Of a DNA stretch of 64,000 nt, positions 61,449-64,000 are shown in pieces (position 1 is the stretch's first letter; every line of letters starts with the position of its first letter). The stretch lies in assembly GCF_013337765.1 (NCBI RefSeq), contig NZ_VBSB01000007.1, forward strand, positions 1 to 64,000, written 5' to 3'. Made by a program: the position numbers and the translations under genes. This DNA is from Mycolicibacterium sphagni. GTDB lineage: Bacteria; Actinomycetota; Actinomycetes; Mycobacteriales; Mycobacteriaceae. The notes beneath the pieces are model-generated. The model was given only the letters and a program-made list of their open reading frames with translations, had not been told where the DNA came from and did no database searches.

Positions 61449-64000
61449 ACCCTCAAGTGTTGTCAGAAGCTATCGGCCAACATGCTGCTGGCGCACTTCC
61501 CACTGTCGAAGAACTTATAGATCTGATCGCTGACATCGAAGTTCAGACGTTCATTCGCCCCGCAGAGATCGGAGATGATTTGCTGCGTGCTGGATGGTAT
61601 CTGCACGGAGTGGCGTCAGCGTCTGCAGCCGAAGCGCTCTACACCCCGGCACGTCAGCAGCGCGCTTTCGCCATATCCGCCCACATTTTCGACCTTGCGC
61701 TTAACAGCCCAGGCCGCACAATTCACGATCAGCTGACGCTCGCGTTCGGCGCTCAGGTCGGCTATCGGCGAGCCGATCTCGATCCCAACGCCACCGCGAT
61801 TTGGCGACGGGTCGATGGTCTGCTCGACTCTCAGGGCCCGGTCTCTGAGCGCACCGGTGAAGCCCTAGAAGACCGAAGCAACTCTGGAGCGCCGAACGGT
61901 CCCGACGGCAGTCCAATCGAAGTCCCCGACATCTCCGCACAGGGAGGCGCTGCAGACAGCCTTATAACGATGGCCCTAAGGGCTGGGGTTGCGTTCTTGG
62001 GCCTCGACGTAAGGCGGGTCGGACAACTCTTGAGCGCATGGCGCCTGGAGTTGACCGCGATGGCGGAGCTGTTCGGAATGAGCAGTTTGCTGTCGACAAT
62101 GTTTGGTCCCGCGGAAGCTGTAACCTCAGCGGTATCAGATCTGATGGCTTTCCTGCGATACGGCGATCCTGAGCGCCTGCGAGCGGCACAGGAAGTGCTG
62201 GAAACAGTCCTCAACTTGACCGCTGGCGAGGGTGACCACGACGCGCGATGGGTAGCGGCCCACCTTCTCGCGATTGCTGACGGCATGGAGACTTCGAGCG
62301 TGTGGAGCGTCCTACCCGATGGAACCCCTGACGTAGTAGCTCAAGCATTCACAGTAGGAACACCCCCGGTTCTGACCTTGTGGCCGCCGCAACGTGACCT
62401 ACTACAACGTCAAGTATCGAATCCCCTCGATCCGAGTACCAAGCGCCTGTTGTTGTCAGTCCCCACCAGCGCTGGGAAGACATTGGTCGCACAGATTCTC
62501 ATCTGCCACCATTTGGCAACACAGTCGGGCGACGTCTGTTATGTAACGCCTTTGCGAAGCCTTGGGCGAGAAATGCGCCAGTCATTGGCAGGACGGCTGC
62601 GCGTGCTAGAGAAAGGACTCGGAGGAGACTACCCCGACTTCGGTGAGATCAGCGTCGACGACTTCTTTGACCTCACTAGCGAAGTTGTCAATACGTCGGT
62701 GGAGGTAATGACTCCGGAACGGTTGACGCACCTTTTGCGGCACGACCCCGAGGCAGTTCTCGACCGTTTCTCGATGTACGTTATCGATGAGGCGCACCTG
62801 CTCGCGCAACCCGGCCGAGGTTTCCTGCTCGAATCATTACTCGCCGTTTTATCTACGACCGAGACGCGGCTCGTTCTCTTATCGGGAGTGATGGGCAACG
62901 CCCAACAAGTCGCGACCTGGCTGGACCCCTTCAGTACGGAAGTGCTCTACACCTCCGGCTGGCGCGGACCTCGGCGCCTTCACGCTCTCCTTTATTCTGA
63001 CGTCGTCTGGGCCTCTGAGGAACGCATCCCTTTAAAGACGAAGGCATTCTTAAGCAAATCTCGCTATCCCATGATCGCCGACTTACGGGTCCGACCGGCC
63101 GAGGGCAAAGTCTTCAGACTCACCACATCTCGCGATAGCCCGATCGGCCACATGACGCGAAGTGTCCGCCGCAACGGCACCTTCAAGCAGGAACAGACCG
63201 CCTTCTATCGACTCTGCGCGCGAACGGCTTACGAGCTCCTGCCCGCTGGCAGTCTGCTTATGATTCTGTCTCGCCGTGACTACGCGAGGAACGCCGCGCA
63301 AGAGGTCGCCGACCTGCTTGAGGTGACACCCCGTACGGATGCACTTCGAGCTTTCCTCGAGGAAAGACTCGGAGATGTACATCCGCTGGTTGACTGCGTG
63401 CGCCATGGAGTCGCGTACCACCACGCTGGGTTACCCGTGGATGTCTTGGATGCTCTAGAACAAGCTATGCGGGGCGACGTACTGCGGGCCATGTTCGCAA
63501 CGTCAACGCTTACCGACGGCGTGAACCTCCCAGTTCGAACGGTGTTGATATGCGAAACCCGTTACGAGGGACAGGATCCGGGCCAGCAGCTCGATGCACC
63601 ACGGCTTCTGAACGCCGTTGGGCGGGCTGGTCGTGCCGGCCGGGAGACCGAGGGCTGGATTGTCCTCGGTCTCAACGAATCCCCGAAGGATGCTAACTTC
63701 GACAGACTCCGACCCGCCGCCGAAGAGTTGGAGATCCGCTCAACGCTGGACTCGGAACACGCCCTTAATCAGCTGGCCGAGGCCGAAGCGCTAGTCGACC
63801 AGACGGCCGATGCGTTGTTCGAGCTGAGCCCTGGTGAGGCCTCCGACTTCGCGGCGTTCGTTTGGTTCGTCCTCTCCGCCATGGAGCGGCTGGGTCGATT
63901 AGCGACCACGGTTGACTTGGGTGGTGCTGTGCGCGGCCTGCTCGCATTTGTTCAGCTACCAGTGGAAATTGAGGCGCGGTGGCTCGCATTCGCCGGATAT
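61433..64000 (+). CDS. Ski2-like SF2 DNA/RNA helicase (HamB-like), 3' end outside the window
   Basis: At least 856 residues are visible, with no stop before the window ends. An N-terminal region of about 320 residues precedes an SF2 core: Walker A in VPTSAGKTLVAQ, motif Ia TPLRSLGREM, DEAH box in YVIDEAHLLAQPGRG, motif III LLSGVMGN, motif IV-like LMILSRRDYA, then AYHHAGLP and ATSTLTDGVNLPV, and motif VI RLLNAVGRAGRAG. These are hallmarks of Ski2-type helicases such as HamB. The GTG at 61433 overlaps the nuclease gene by 16 bp and has AAGGGG (61421-61426) six bases upstream, so the pair is translationally coupled. Confidence 0.85.
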   Translation, partial: MDRALNPQVLSEAIGQHAAGALPTVEELIDLIADIEVQTFIRPAEIGDDLLRAGWYLHGVASASAAEALYTPARQQRAFAISAHIFDLALNSPGRTIHDQLTLAFGAQVGYRRADLDPNATAIWRRVDGLLDSQGPVSERTGEALEDRSNSGAPNGPDGSPIEVPDISAQGGAADSLITMALRAGVAFLGLDVRRVGQLLSAWRLELTAMAELFGMSSLLSTMFGPAEAVTSAVSDLMAFLRYGDPERLRAAQEVLETVLNLTAGEGDHDARWVAAHLLAIADGMETSSVWSVLPDGTPDVVAQAFTVGTPPVLTLWPPQRDLLQRQVSNPLDPSTKRLLLSVPTSAGKTLVAQILICHHLATQSGDVCYVTPLRSLGREMRQSLAGRLRVLEKGLGGDYPDFGEISVDDFFDLTSEVVNTSVEVMTPERLTHLLRHDPEAVLDRFSMYVIDEAHLLAQPGRGFLLESLLAVLSTTETRLVLLSGVMGNAQQVATWLDPFSTEVLYTSGWRGPRRLHALLYSDVVWASEERIPLKTKAFLSKSRYPMIADLRVRPAEGKVFRLTTSRDSPIGHMTRSVRRNGTFKQEQTAFYRLCARTAYELLPAGSLLMILSRRDYARNAAQEVADLLEVTPRTDALRAFLEERLGDVHPLVDCVRHGVAYHHAGLPVDVLDALEQAMRGDVLRAMFATSTLTDGVNLPVRTVLICETRYEGQDPGQQLDAPRLLNAVGRAGRAGRETEGWIVLGLNESPKDANFDRLRPAAEELEIRSTLDSEHALNQLAEAEALVDQTADALFELSPGEASDFAAFVWFVLSAMERLGRLATTVDLGGAVRGLLAFVQLPVEIEARWLAFAGY

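Larger units (their letters stand above)
52485..64000. mobile_element. Genomic (defence) island integrated at tRNA-Met, right end beyond the window
   Basis: The left boundary is the tRNA 3' scar. From there to the window end there are no core mycobacterial genes; all recognisable genes encode nucleases, a phospholipase, a phosphoribosyltransferase, a glycosyltransferase fusion or a helicase. Base composition is visibly different: 55861-55920 has only 23 G+C of 60, against roughly two-thirds in the core. All genes point right. No integrase is visible, so it is either at the other end or lost. Confidence 0.75.

Noticed and set aside
1..64000. CRISPR arrays
   Set aside because: No regularly spaced repeat series was seen on reading; only pairs of short repeats occur.

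Overview
The window looks like the chromosome of a fast-growing mycobacterium (Mycolicibacterium type). The support is high G+C over most of its length, a complete mce lipid-uptake operon, MmpL/FAAL/ACP lipid genes, a cyclopropane-mycolate-type methyltransferase, a sigK-rskA pair, WXG100 proteins and many TetR-family regulators.

Layout. 1-1760: a Ser/Thr kinase fragment cut off at a 22-bp direct repeat whose second copy carries the ribosome binding site of an aminotransferase. 1761-12372 (minus strand): a tightly overlapping nine-gene operon encoding a ThDP enzyme, an SRPBCC protein, a KAS III-like enzyme with an altered active site, an acyl carrier protein, a fatty-acyl-AMP ligase, an MmpL exporter, two methyltransferases and a cytochrome P450. 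It looks like a self-contained pathway for making and exporting a modified lipid, and I do not recognise its product. 13037-22726 (plus strand, divergent): yrbEA-yrbEB-mceA-F plus two Mce-associated genes. 22730-30765: exported proteins, regulators, an MBL hydrolase, an amidohydrolase, an MFS transporter with a LysR regulator, and a TetR/APH-like pair with a clear operator. 30755-34261: a WXG100 / alpha-beta hydrolase / lipoprotein operon opposite a second small WXG-like gene and an unknown gene. 34412-46321: mostly housekeeping and lipid genes (AtoE-type transporter, geranylgeranyl-reductase-like enzyme, CMAS-like methyltransferase, sigK-rskA, htpG, AurF-like oxygenase with a DUF4873 partner, a thioredoxin-fold exported protein). 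46723-52470 is a decaying stretch with three pseudogenes (nitrilase-like tail, YncE-like beta-propeller, serine-recombinase tail), a Tat-exported FAD oxidase, a membrane protein and a Tat-lipoprotein beta-carbonic anhydrase.

At 52485-52530 lies the 3' half of a tRNA-Met(CAT) gene, broken in the anticodon loop and still followed by its terminator. This is the expected scar of an element integrated in the tRNA gene. Everything to its right, to the end of the window, is accessory DNA, much of it visibly AT-richer. It reads as a defence island: a PD-(D/E)XK nuclease-glycosyltransferase fusion; a patatin-like phospholipase / tiny membrane protein / phosphoribosyltransferase cassette; two Mrr-like nuclease genes, one with two nuclease cores; and a HamA-like nuclease overlapping a Ski2-type helicase that runs off the window (Hachiman-like). 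The best candidates for undescribed biology are this island, especially the patatin-PRTase cassette and the nuclease-GT4 fusion, and the nine-gene lipid operon.
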